Positions 9,257-16,964 of a stretch of 48,823 nt of DNA are shown here, one piece after another. Origin of the DNA: Promethearchaeota archaeon (lineage in GTDB: Archaea; Asgardarchaeota; Lokiarchaeia; Sigyniarchaeales; SOKP01); the NCBI GenBank assembly GCA_013375475.1, contig JABXKD010000018.1:306-49128 (forward strand). Direction: 5' to 3'. A program made the translations under genes and the position numbers. The notes under the pieces are model-generated. The model saw only the letters and a program-made list of their open reading frames with translations, was not told the DNA's origin and searched no databases. The first letter of the stretch is position 1. Every line of letters starts with the position of its first letter.

Positions 9257-10462
9257 GTGGATTCTAAAAATCTTAAAATATATACATTACACATGAGAAG
9301 AGATTCTGATATAGGAGATAAAGCTATATCCGATTCTCAAGCAATAAGGTATTACGAAGAAGATGAAGAATCTAATATTGATATTCGACCCGCTTTTTTT
9401 AGAGATGTAGATCGCATCGTCCATAGTAAAGCATATGCGCGCTATATAGATAAAACCCAAGTTTTTTTTGGGATTAACAATGCGAACATTACTCATCGTT
9501 CTTTACATGTTGTTTTAGTATCCCGGATTGCCCGCCAAATAGGTCGAATTTTAAAATTTAACACTGACTTAATTGAAGCAATAGCTTTGAGTCACGATGT
9601 AGGACATTCCCCATTTGGACATTTAGGTGAAGCGATATTAAATGAAATAAGTTTAAAAAACAATATGGGTGTTTTTAACCACAACGCTCAAGGCGTAAGG
9701 TGGTTATCTTATCTTGAAAAAAGATTTCCTGATAAACCGGCAAAAGGTTTAAACCTAACCCTCCAAGTGTTAGACGGGGTCCTTTGTCACGATGGGGAAG
9801 TTAACGAAAAAGACCTAAAACCTGTATCAATAAATGGAAAAAGTTGGGAAGATCACTTTGCAGAATACAAAGAAAGTTTTAAGGCAAATAATATTAAAAG
9901 AATCCCCATGTCATTTGAAGCAATAGCTGTGAGATTTGCAGATTCTATTGCTTATATTGGGAGAGATATTGAAGACGCAATACTATTGAAGTTAATTAAA
10001 AGATCAGATATCCCAAAAAGTTGCAGAGAAGTACTTGGTGATACTAATCGAAAAATCATGAAAACCCTAATTATGGATTTGTTGAATACTAGTTTACATA
10101 ACGATGAAATAGGGTACAGCGAACCGATATTTAATGCTTTTAAAGAATTAAAAAAATTTAACTATGACCGTATATACAGCCGCCGTGATATGTACAAAAC
10201 CGAAGATTCAAAGACTTCTTTCCTAGAGAATTTAACTCAAGAGTTTGAACTAATCTTCCAGAGATCTTTAGAAAATTTAGAAAAAGAAAACTTGAATGCT
10301 CCTATTTTTAGAGATCATATTGAATACATAGATGATGAGAAATATTCTACTTATTATAAACCAAATAAAGAACAGGATAATCTGGCATTAATAGTTCGTG
10401 ATTATATTGCTGGAATGAGCGATAAATATTTTCATGAAGTTTTCACAATGTTAAATTCTTAA
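9257..10462 (+). CDS. HD-domain dNTP triphosphohydrolase (dGTPase-like)
   Basis: This 401-residue protein matches the Dgt/SAMHD1-like HD superfamily. It has RIVHSKAYARYIDKTQVF near residue 50, THRSLHVVLVSRIARQIGR (first metal His), ALSHDVGHSPFGHLGEAILN (HD pair), and a later VRFADSIAYIGRDIEDA helix supplying the last Asp. These enzymes cut dGTP or other dNTPs to deoxynucleoside and triphosphate and so adjust nucleotide pools, sometimes as phage defence. The length suits the shorter archaeal forms. The start is GTG. Nucleotide preference cannot be read from the sequence. No defence genes adjoin, so a housekeeping role is the simpler reading. Confidence 0.87.
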   Translation: MDSKNLKIYTLHMRRDSDIGDKAISDSQAIRYYEEDEESNIDIRPAFFRDVDRIVHSKAYARYIDKTQVFFGINNANITHRSLHVVLVSRIARQIGRILKFNTDLIEAIALSHDVGHSPFGHLGEAILNEISLKNNMGVFNHNAQGVRWLSYLEKRFPDKPAKGLNLTLQVLDGVLCHDGEVNEKDLKPVSINGKSWEDHFAEYKESFKANNIKRIPMSFEAIAVRFADSIAYIGRDIEDAILLKLIKRSDIPKSCREVLGDTNRKIMKTLIMDLLNTSLHNDEIGYSEPIFNAFKELKKFNYDRIYSRRDMYKTEDSKTSFLENLTQEFELIFQRSLENLEKENLNAPIFRDHIEYIDDEKYSTYYKPNKEQDNLALIVRDYIAGMSDKYFHEVFTMLNS

Positions 10463-10533
10463 AACAGAGAGTATAACTAAGGTTTATACCCTTAGTGAAT
10501 TAAATTACTAAAATACTTACATTTTATTAAAAA

Positions 10534-10680
10534 GGATTACACCGGGAGGATCAATTTTTTTAGTTTACATAACGGGGTTTTGTTTTTTCAGTCACGGGGT
10601 TTTAATACTCTCAGTTAGAAAAGTATTAACAAAAACAAGAATTTTTTAGAATCCTCCTTGCAATAATGCTAGTGTAATCC
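10534..10680. repeat. 147-bp imperfect palindrome with terminal inverted repeats (MITE-like)
   Basis: The ends are exact inverted repeats, GGATTACAC and GTGTAATCC. Inside them are further paired arms: GGAGGAT (10545-10551) with ATCCTCC (10651-10657), a T-rich arm with an A-rich arm, and TTAATAC (10602-10608) with GTATTAA (10623-10629). The decamer ACGGGGTTTT occurs twice. It has no coding capacity. The layout fits a non-autonomous miniature element or a structured RNA; no clear target-site duplication is seen. Confidence 0.5.
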
Positions 10681-10770
10681 AATAAAGTATAAGTTGATAC
10701 TCTAATAAAAATCTATCCTTATTCGAAAATTTTTTTAGAATTTTTTTTGAACTAAAATATTATTTTTAGA

Positions 10771-10794
10771 AAATAGCCCGGCACGGAATTTCGA
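10771..10794 (-). repeat. Degenerate copy of the tRNA-Gln 3' end
   Basis: AAATAGCCCGGCACGGA followed by ATTTCGA closely matches the 3' end of tRNA-Gln at 10949-10970 (acceptor and T arm), with one substitution and a two-base insertion. It lies about 180 bases beyond that tRNA's 3' end in the same orientation. This is the geometry an integrase attachment site would leave. No integrase or element body remains between the copies. Confidence 0.5.
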
Positions 10795-10952
10795 TGAATG
10801 AAGCAAATTCATTAATATTTAATGAGTTATAACATAGAAAATTTGAGGAAATTCTTAAAGTCTCAATTTATAGGAGATGATCTATACTGGTGATGATTGG
10901 CAATATTAAAGAACTGGATAAGCCTCAAATTGCAAAATAGAAGAGTAAAAAT

Positions 10953-11024
10953 AGCCCAGCACGGATTCGAACCGTGGTCGCGGGGTTCAGGGCCCCACAT
11001 GCTTGACCGCTACACTACTGGGCT
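10953..11024 (-). tRNA. tRNA-Gln (anticodon CUG)
   Basis: The acceptor AGCCCAG pairs fully with CTGGGCT. The anticodon stem is TGGGG/CCCCG and the T arm is CACGG-TTCGAAT-CCGTG. The seven-base anticodon loop is CCCTGAA, giving anticodon CUG. Position 33 is then C where nearly all tRNAs have U, which is unusual. The discriminator is A (10952) and CCA is not encoded. The 5' end AGCCC is usual for archaeal tRNA-Gln, supporting the identity. Confidence 0.9.
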
Positions 11025-11090
11025 TCAGATAAAATATGAAAAATCATCCGTGAGGTTAATATTAAAAGTATTTGGTAATATTAATATAGT

Positions 11091-11369
11091 ATGGAAAAGC
11101 AAACTATCCAAGATGAAAAAGTTCACGCTTATAATAATCTGATTGATGAGGGCAAGAATTTAGAAGAAATCTTGGCAATGCTTGAAAGGGCGTATAGCAA
11201 AGTTATAAAAACCGAGATAAATCAAGACGATAAAAAAAAGTTTTACGATTTTATCCAATCGGTTTATTACAAAAGAGACGCACTATTTATAAAAGCACAA
11301 ACGATAATGAAAGAAATAGGAAGATATAATAAAAGAAAACTTAAGAATGAAAGAAATAAAGAGATTTAG
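11091..11369 (+). CDS. Small helical protein of unknown function
   Basis: This 92-residue protein is not recognised. It is charged and predicted mostly helical, with a pattern like a helical bundle: AYNNLIDEGKNLEEILAMLERAYSKV near the N-terminus, then DDKKKFYDFIQSVYYKRDALFIKAQTIMKEIGRY and a basic tail. There are no cysteines, signal peptide or membrane segments. Its composition is protein-like, with regular heptad-like hydrophobics, and it starts at ATG about 65 bases from the divergent tRNA-Gln. It is therefore probably real. It converges with the parvulin gene. Confidence 0.6.
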   Translation: MEKQTIQDEKVHAYNNLIDEGKNLEEILAMLERAYSKVIKTEINQDDKKKFYDFIQSVYYKRDALFIKAQTIMKEIGRYNKRKLKNERNKEI

Positions 11370-11441
11370 TCTGAAAATTGATCATATAAATTTATTATTA
11401 ATTATAATCTTAACTGTTTTTAATGATTTAAAACAGTAGAT

Positions 11442-11798
11442 TTATCCCGTCCTTTTAATAACATGATATCCAAACTTAGATTTAACTGGTTGAGAGATTT
11501 CACCGATTTTTAATTTAGTACAAGCATTCCAGAATTCAGGGACCATATCGCCTTTAGAAAATTCTCCGAGGTTTCCTCCCTTTTTTTTACTCGAACATGT
11601 GGAAAATTGGCGTGCTAAATTTTCAAAATTTTCCCCTGCTTGTAAATCTTCATATAATTCTTGTGCTTTACTAAACTTCTCAACTAACACATGACTCGCT
11701 TTAATTTTTCCAGCTCGAATAGGTGTCCCTCCTGCTTTTGAACTTTTCGAAGAAGTTCCTTTACTTACATACCCCTTACCATATTTATTTTTTCCCAT
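11442..11798 (-). CDS. Parvulin-type peptidyl-prolyl cis-trans isomerase
   Basis: A single parvulin (PpiC) domain fills about residues 25-118. It has IKASHVLVEKFSKAQELYEDLQAGENFENLARQFS, the GGNLGEFSKGDMVPEFW motif, and the end motif VKSKFGYHVIK. Parvulins speed proline isomerisation in protein folding. A basic, Gly/Ser/Lys-rich segment of about 25 residues precedes the domain and there is no signal peptide, so it should be cytoplasmic. Stand-alone parvulins are known from Thaumarchaeota and Asgard archaea. The ATG used here has a GAGTG motif eight bases upstream; a GTG nine bases earlier is the alternative. It follows the winged-helix/ferredoxin gene by about 20 bases and is probably cotranscribed. 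Confidence 0.92.
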   Translation of the reverse strand: MGKNKYGKGYVSKGTSSKSSKAGGTPIRAGKIKASHVLVEKFSKAQELYEDLQAGENFENLARQFSTCSSKKKGGNLGEFSKGDMVPEFWNACTKLKIGEISQPVKSKFGYHVIKRTG

Positions 11799-11817
11799 TA
11801 TGAACACTCGATTATAT

Positions 11818-12942
11818 TTATTCTATACCTTTATCCTTTCTTCTTAATTCTGCTCTCTTATCCATAATTTTTAAGAATAACTCCTGGGATGTATCAGGAG
11901 GAATCACTTCTTTTTCTTTCTGGTGCAGATTAATTGCTTGTTCAGGACAACTAACGACACAATTACCGCAACCAATGCATAGTAATTTATCTACAATAGC
12001 ATGATTATTGTCTATTTGAATAGCATCCATTAAACATCTTCCAATACATGTCTCGCATCCTATACATAAATCAGCATCAACTTCAGCCAAATAGTTTGAT
12101 GTTATTAGTTCCCATGGACGATCAAGTTTTTTAAGATTAGTTAGTAAATCACAACAAGAACAGCAGCAGCATATATATGATGGTTTTTTAGAATTTCCCG
12201 GTTGAATCACTAATCCTTCTTCTTGAGCTTGTACCAAAATCGAGAATGCTTCATTTTTTGTAATGAGATGGCCGTATCCTCTATTTACAGCATTTACTGC
12301 TGAGTTATCAATTGTAAAACATCGTTCTGACATTGAATTACAAGCTTTATCTAAGAGTTGATAAGCTTTATGACAAATGCATGGAGAAACTGCAATCTTT
12401 TCAGCGTCTTCAAATATTTTCTTCAATTCGTCATATGTGGCAATATTATGTTCAGGAGAAATGCTTTTTTGAACTGGAATCGTTCGAAGTTGATTTATTT
12501 TTGTTCGTGCAAATTCATCTCTGAAGGCTTCCTCCATATATTGTTCAAAATCTTCAAAAAATTCTTTTGTGATTCTTTTTACTTGGTATTCAAACATTCC
12601 TACTGCCAAGGGAAAAAGCTGATAAATATTCTCATCACTACCATCGTCTTTTTTCCGTCTAGCTTTTCTTATCGCTCCCTTTATAAACATTCTTTCTAAT
12701 ATTTTACCTAATTGTTCAAGTGATATTCCTAGTTTCTTCACACGACGGTAAATTTTTTCGATGGGTTCAGGAATATATCTCATGTTCAGTGCAATTTTTA
12801 CTTCTTCAGGAGAAAATAAGAATTTGAGTATTCTTAGTTCAACCCCTGATTCTGTAGCAGGATAACCGATAGGTAGTGTATCAAGATGCTCCTGTAATTT
12901 TCTGTAATTCTCAGATTCTACTTGATTCAATTTTCTAATCAC
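11818..12942 (-). CDS. Winged-helix and dicluster ferredoxin protein
   Basis: From the GTG chosen here the protein has about 374 residues. The N-terminal half contains winged-helix-like segments (GVELRILKFLFSPEEVKIALNM, LGKILERMFIKGAI). The middle has a cysteine-rich region (SPCICHKAYQLLDKAC, then CCCCSCCDLL). The end carries two classic 4Fe-4S motifs (CIGCETCIGRCLMDAIQ and CIGCGNCVVSCPEQAI). It may sense or pass electrons in a redox pathway; the target is not known. An ATG at 13050 would add a hydrophobic, low-complexity stretch of 36 residues that looks like translated spacer, so the GTG was preferred. It sits between the NikR-like regulator and the parvulin in one run. Confidence 0.82.
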   Translation of the reverse strand: MIRKLNQVESENYRKLQEHLDTLPIGYPATESGVELRILKFLFSPEEVKIALNMRYIPEPIEKIYRRVKKLGISLEQLGKILERMFIKGAIRKARRKKDDGSDENIYQLFPLAVGMFEYQVKRITKEFFEDFEQYMEEAFRDEFARTKINQLRTIPVQKSISPEHNIATYDELKKIFEDAEKIAVSPCICHKAYQLLDKACNSMSERCFTIDNSAVNAVNRGYGHLITKNEAFSILVQAQEEGLVIQPGNSKKPSYICCCCSCCDLLTNLKKLDRPWELITSNYLAEVDADLCIGCETCIGRCLMDAIQIDNNHAIVDKLLCIGCGNCVVSCPEQAINLHQKEKEVIPPDTSQELFLKIMDKRAELRRKDKGIE

Positions 12943-13058
12943 TTTTAGTCTCGAATTAATAAGTATACTAATAGGAATTAAATAAGGAGTCAAAATTAAT
13001 TTTATGTTTATGGATTTATAAAAAATTAGAAATATTAAGAAAATGAACAAAGAAATAT

Positions 13059-13475
13059 TTAATTTATAATTAGGTATCGAAAATTCTTTAATTCTTTAAT
13101 TCCATTTATTTCCACTACGATACTTTGAAACTCCTGAATCTCCCCTTCAAATATCATAAAAATTATAAGGTTTTCGCCTTGGAAGTGTTGATTCTTGTTT
13201 ACAACTTGCTCTTTATATCTATTCTCTATTTTATTCAATTTTCTCTGTACGGTTGGATCGTGTGGAGCAACGATTATCAAATTACCAACAATTCTTTTAG
13301 CTATTGTGCCTAAATCTCCATAAGTTTCCAGACTAGAGATTTCAATATCCGACATTAGCCGCAAGAGAGCATCTCTTATCAACTTGGATTTATTTTCATA
13401 TTGATTTCTGGAAACTAATTTATTAATAAATTGCTTTAAACTTTCATTAATAGAAAAACTGATTATAGGACTCAT
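13059..13475 (-). CDS. NikR/CopG-type ribbon-helix-helix regulator without nickel ligands
   Basis: This 138-residue protein has an N-terminal ribbon-helix-helix (IISFSINESLKQFINKLV...NKSKLIRDALLRLM) and a C-terminal ACT-like regulatory domain as in NikR (VGNLIIVAPHD, then a strand-helix ending FRYLIIN). In NikR, three histidines and one cysteine bind nickel. Here there is no cysteine at all and only His72 and His97, so nickel sensing is unlikely. It probably binds DNA as a tetramer and answers to another signal. The next gene, a winged-helix/ferredoxin protein, follows on the same strand and is a natural regulatory target. Confidence 0.85.
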   Translation of the reverse strand: MSPIISFSINESLKQFINKLVSRNQYENKSKLIRDALLRLMSDIEISSLETYGDLGTIAKRIVGNLIIVAPHDPTVQRKLNKIENRYKEQVVNKNQHFQGENLIIFMIFEGEIQEFQSIVVEINGIKELKNFRYLIIN

Positions 13476-13551
13476 CTGAATACTTAACTCTTCTTACTTA
13501 TTACTAATATAAATTCATCACTACACTTATAAATATTTTCAGCAAAGAAAG

Positions 13552-15924
13552 CTATAATTTAATGGCTCGACTAATGACATTATTGAACTTTTCAATATCG
13601 TTAACTAATTTATCAGCGTGCTCATCACTGATTTTATCGTCTTTGCCATACTTATTCAACTCTGTCAACCAATATTCAATTCTTCCTAAGATAGCTTCGT
13701 TATCTCCTAGAATTTTTCTTACTCTTACAAAAGTATCATGTAATTTATTACGAATATTTTGTGCTTTCCATCGTAACATACAATAATCCGAGACTTCAGC
13801 AAGATTCTGAGTTATAGCCATTACATCAATGGTTCTTTCCCTTTCTTCCGATTTAATCTTCCGGATTATATTTATCTGTTCGAACAATAATTCAATGACC
13901 TTTGCTAGGAATCCTGTAAGTTGTCCTGGATTTCCACACCAAACTCTTACTTCTAACGACTGACTCGTCTCGGAGACGTAAACTCTTGTGATTATTCTCC
14001 CGCCTGTTACTTTTGCTTCTGCACAAAACCAAGCTTCCGCTTCGTAGTTTCCTTTGGCGTCAGAACCTTCATGGGAAGTAACAGCGCTAGTATCAAAATT
14101 TTTCAAAGTACGAATTGCTGCTCTGAACGCCAATCGAGGATCTAAATCAGCGATTAAAAATGCGCGTGCATCATTTCCTAGCGTTTGAATTGCAGTTTGA
14201 CAGTCCTCTATAGTGCTCATCGAGGTGCAAACCAAGGGGCATTTAATTTGGATTTCTTTTTTCCTTATGTGAAGCGTGTGTTTAGTGCCTTGGGCATCCT
14301 TGTAGATAACATCGCCTCCAACATTGGAGATTCCGCATTGTTTTGGCTCAAGGTAAAAATCTACACCTCTACTATTGTTAGCCTCAATTACGGGAATATT
14401 AATTAACGGTTGTTTGAGTTTATAGCTTGAAGGAGCGTCTAGAATTACTTTAACATTATTTATTGCCATAGTGCTTAAGTTACGAACGGCAATTTTCATG
14501 TGTACTTGCCCGCCTTCAAAATCATAGTCCCTCACAACTTCAATTTTACCTTCTTCAACAGTTTCAGCCTTTTTCTGTTTTGCCCGAGGTGATTCTGTTG
14601 TGGTGCGAGGAACGCTATATGCGGTAAACATTCTTTTTCCTAAATCGATATACCCATCAATATCTCCATTTCCAATTAATTGGGCAAGATGTTCCTCTAT
14701 GCTTGACTCGGTCACACCCAATCGATTTGATAACTCTCTTAAAGGCATTGTTCTATAAGCCCTAGCAATCTCTTTTATTTTTGTTTCCAGATATTTGCGG
14801 GTCATAAATTCCCTACGCTGAGTAAAGAGTCCTTTTACTTTTCCAGATTTAATAAGTTCGTGAAGGCTTTTTCTCGCTAATTCTACTGCGATTTTGAGTT
14901 TTTTGGCTAGGTTAGATAATTCAAATAATCCTACTTCTTTAGAATATTGCTTTATTTCTTTGTAAATTTTGTCTGAAGTGATAATTTCGTTTCCACGATC
15001 TGCAAAAAATCCGTTAATGGTATTTAATCTCATTAAATTAACGCAAAAAGATTTTGCTAACTCTGTGGGGATATCAAAAACTTCGGAAAGTTTAACTAGT
15101 GAAATTCTTCCCTTTTTATTGATTTCTTCCACTAAACGATCCATTATATATTTTTGAGAATAATAAAACTGTTTTGTTTGTGAAAACGAGCCTTTAATTT
15201 GGAATTGACTAAGTAATTTGTAGATAACTTTGATCGCAGCTTCAGAACTCATATCAAGCATTACCGCCAGATCTGGTACTTTTATAATTCCTTCATTTTG
15301 AATCTTTGAAAGAATTTTCTCCCGGATTTCATAGGAGATATAGAAAAATATCTGGTTTTTCTGATCAACTATGCCGTATATTCGATCTTCGTCAATATAT
15401 TGATTTATTAATTTTACCATCTGTTGAGCATTTATTTTAAATGATTCTATAATTGTTGAGAAATTTGTAATTGGGGCTCTTTTCAGAAATTCTAAAAAAC
15501 AATTTGGGCAAATATCCTTTCCAATTATCCTTTTCAACGTTCTACGACATAAATTGAGCCTATAACCTTGAATCAAGTTATATTTTGTCGCTTCTCTAGC
15601 TAATTGCTCTTTAGTAGGAAAAAACAATCCCGGAGATTTTGAGTAAGAGTTCCAACTACATGTTTCATCAATGCACTCTAAATAGTATTGGCCAGAGGAC
15701 AATCTCTCTAGTCTTAAAAGGGATTTACACTCTGGGCATTTGCTATTCTCGATAACTGTGCACTTATAAAATTTTTCAGCAGCACTTGCTTTTGAATAGT
15801 GTAACTCATGCTTCTTACAAAGCCAACTTTCTGTAGTTGCCATATGGTGGATGCAAAAACTCGAATTGCATTTCTCACACGTAAATGAGATGTTTTTGTT
15901 TTCGCAGAATTTGCAATCAACCAT
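13552..15924 (-). CDS. Zinc-finger, tandem winged-helix, appendage-like protein
   Basis: About 790 residues (numbering here counts from a TTG eight codons upstream). Residues 12-100 hold Cys/His zinc-binding pairs like AN1/B-box fingers (CKFC, CEKC, CIHH, CKKH, CPEC), and CPNC follows at 147-150. Residues 160-445 form about four winged-helix modules. The module from about 265 (MDRLVEEINKKGRISLVKL, then ADRGNEIIT) resembles the repeats of UFL1, the eukaryotic UFM1 ligase. Residues 465-568 look like an Ig-type beta sandwich. Residues 569-690 (STIEDCQTAIQTLG, GGRIITRVYV, SLEVRVW) form an alpha/beta platform, an order seen in coatomer and adaptin appendages. A helical tail ends it. No membrane segment is visible. 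The ATG at 15924 was preferred because GGAG precedes it. The function is not established. Confidence 0.8.
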   Translation of the reverse strand: MVDCKFCENKNISFTCEKCNSSFCIHHMATTESWLCKKHELHYSKASAAEKFYKCTVIENSKCPECKSLLRLERLSSGQYYLECIDETCSWNSYSKSPGLFFPTKEQLAREATKYNLIQGYRLNLCRRTLKRIIGKDICPNCFLEFLKRAPITNFSTIIESFKINAQQMVKLINQYIDEDRIYGIVDQKNQIFFYISYEIREKILSKIQNEGIIKVPDLAVMLDMSSEAAIKVIYKLLSQFQIKGSFSQTKQFYYSQKYIMDRLVEEINKKGRISLVKLSEVFDIPTELAKSFCVNLMRLNTINGFFADRGNEIITSDKIYKEIKQYSKEVGLFELSNLAKKLKIAVELARKSLHELIKSGKVKGLFTQRREFMTRKYLETKIKEIARAYRTMPLRELSNRLGVTESSIEEHLAQLIGNGDIDGYIDLGKRMFTAYSVPRTTTESPRAKQKKAETVEEGKIEVVRDYDFEGGQVHMKIAVRNLSTMAINNVKVILDAPSSYKLKQPLINIPVIEANNSRGVDFYLEPKQCGISNVGGDVIYKDAQGTKHTLHIRKKEIQIKCPLVCTSMSTIEDCQTAIQTLGNDARAFLIADLDPRLAFRAAIRTLKNFDTSAVTSHEGSDAKGNYEAEAWFCAEAKVTGGRIITRVYVSETSQSLEVRVWCGNPGQLTGFLAKVIELLFEQINIIRKIKSEERERTIDVMAITQNLAEVSDYCMLRWKAQNIRNKLHDTFVRVRKILGDNEAILGRIEYWLTELNKYGKDDKISDEHADKLVNDIEKFNNVISRAIKL

Positions 15925-16090
15925 TATTCGCTTTTCTCCATTTATCAAATACGAAATAATTAGTATACAATATATATGAAAATACTGATATAAATTATTT
16001 TATGAGACCAATAATGATTCTTTTGAATTATTAATGGGTTTTTAATTTTGTGTTTAAAATCCAAAAAACTATTAATTGCTTTCATAGTAA

Positions 16091-16858
16091 CTATAAACCT
16101 TCTACTGGAAACACAGAAATCCGCAAAAAGGAGAGCAACATAACCACTGTATTGAAGATGATGATGATCAATATCATAATATAGAAAATAGTTTTTTTTC
16201 TGTCTTTTTTTGTCTTCACGATAAGAGAACTACCTTGTTTAGCAAGAGCAAGTGGAAATAATCCCACGAAGGTGCCTAAAGAAAAATAAAATACCACTAA
16301 TAAGCCTTCTATAAATCCATACCCAAGAGAAAACGAAATTGATTGCGAATATATAATTAATTCAAATATACAAGGTGCGAATCCCGCTAAAATTCCAAAA
16401 AAATAAGGAGTTTTCTTTAGTTCCCAATCTAAACTTGCAATATCCTTAAAATATTTGGAATGAGGCATATAATCCCTTCTTGTGATGAAAAAAAGAAGAA
16501 ATATCCCCGCAAACATAGAAGTGAAAGCCCCAAAAAAGTTTACAATGTATGGGTCAGGATCATAAGCGGGAAAGACAAATCGAGGCACTTGTGTAATAAA
16601 TACTGATATAGATGCAATGATCATATTAGCACTAATTAAACCCAATCCATATAATGCCAGTATATATATGCTCTTCTTAGGAGTTTTAGCGATGCCAAAC
16701 GACCAAAAGAAGAAGATGGCTTTGTCTTCGCAAGGGATGGCTGTGTGGAGGATTCCTAATAAAAATGCTGGCATTAAAATGAAGAAATATTCTTGAACCA
16801 TTTTTATTTCAAAGTGTCTTTTGGTTTCGTTTATTATTTTTAATATTCTATATTTCAT
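16091..16858 (-). CDS. NicO/DsbD-superfamily multi-pass membrane protein
   Basis: This 255-residue protein has about six membrane helices. They form two related halves around LLGILHTAIPCEDKAIFF and GILAGFAPCIFELIIYS. The GxxxGxxPC-type motif at the start of each half is shared by DsbD/CcdA electron carriers and the NicO/RcnA and sulfite-exporter-like groups. The single cysteine in each half could form a redox pair as in CcdA, while the IPCEDKA motif and the charged loops favour a transporter of the NicO kind. The substrate is unknown. An internal ATG (MVQEYFF) is a possible later start. It is monocistronic, downstream of the large zinc-finger gene. Confidence 0.7.
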   Translation of the reverse strand: MKYRILKIINETKRHFEIKMVQEYFFILMPAFLLGILHTAIPCEDKAIFFFWSFGIAKTPKKSIYILALYGLGLISANMIIASISVFITQVPRFVFPAYDPDPYIVNFFGAFTSMFAGIFLLFFITRRDYMPHSKYFKDIASLDWELKKTPYFFGILAGFAPCIFELIIYSQSISFSLGYGFIEGLLVVFYFSLGTFVGLFPLALAKQGSSLIVKTKKDRKKTIFYIMILIIIIFNTVVMLLSFLRISVFPVEGL

Positions 16859-16964
16859 GTAAAATGTAGGATCGAAATTATTTAACTTTAATCATTACTT
16901 GCTAAACTGAGAATTATAGTAGGCTAGAACTTATTTAAATTGTGAATGATAAATTTATTTCTTG

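Noticed and set aside
9257..10462. dGTPase-like protein as an antiphage system
   Set aside because: Such enzymes can act in defence, but nothing nearby supports that and a housekeeping role is more likely.
10897..11142. Plus-strand open frame of 81 codons
   Set aside because: It runs straight through the tRNA-Gln gene (antisense) and overlaps the start of the 92-residue gene; no protein-like features.
12943..13050. N-terminal hydrophobic extension of the ferredoxin protein from an ATG
   Set aside because: The stretch is low-complexity Ile/Phe/Leu typical of translated AT-rich spacer and does not fit a soluble iron-sulfur protein; GTG at 12942 is more plausible.
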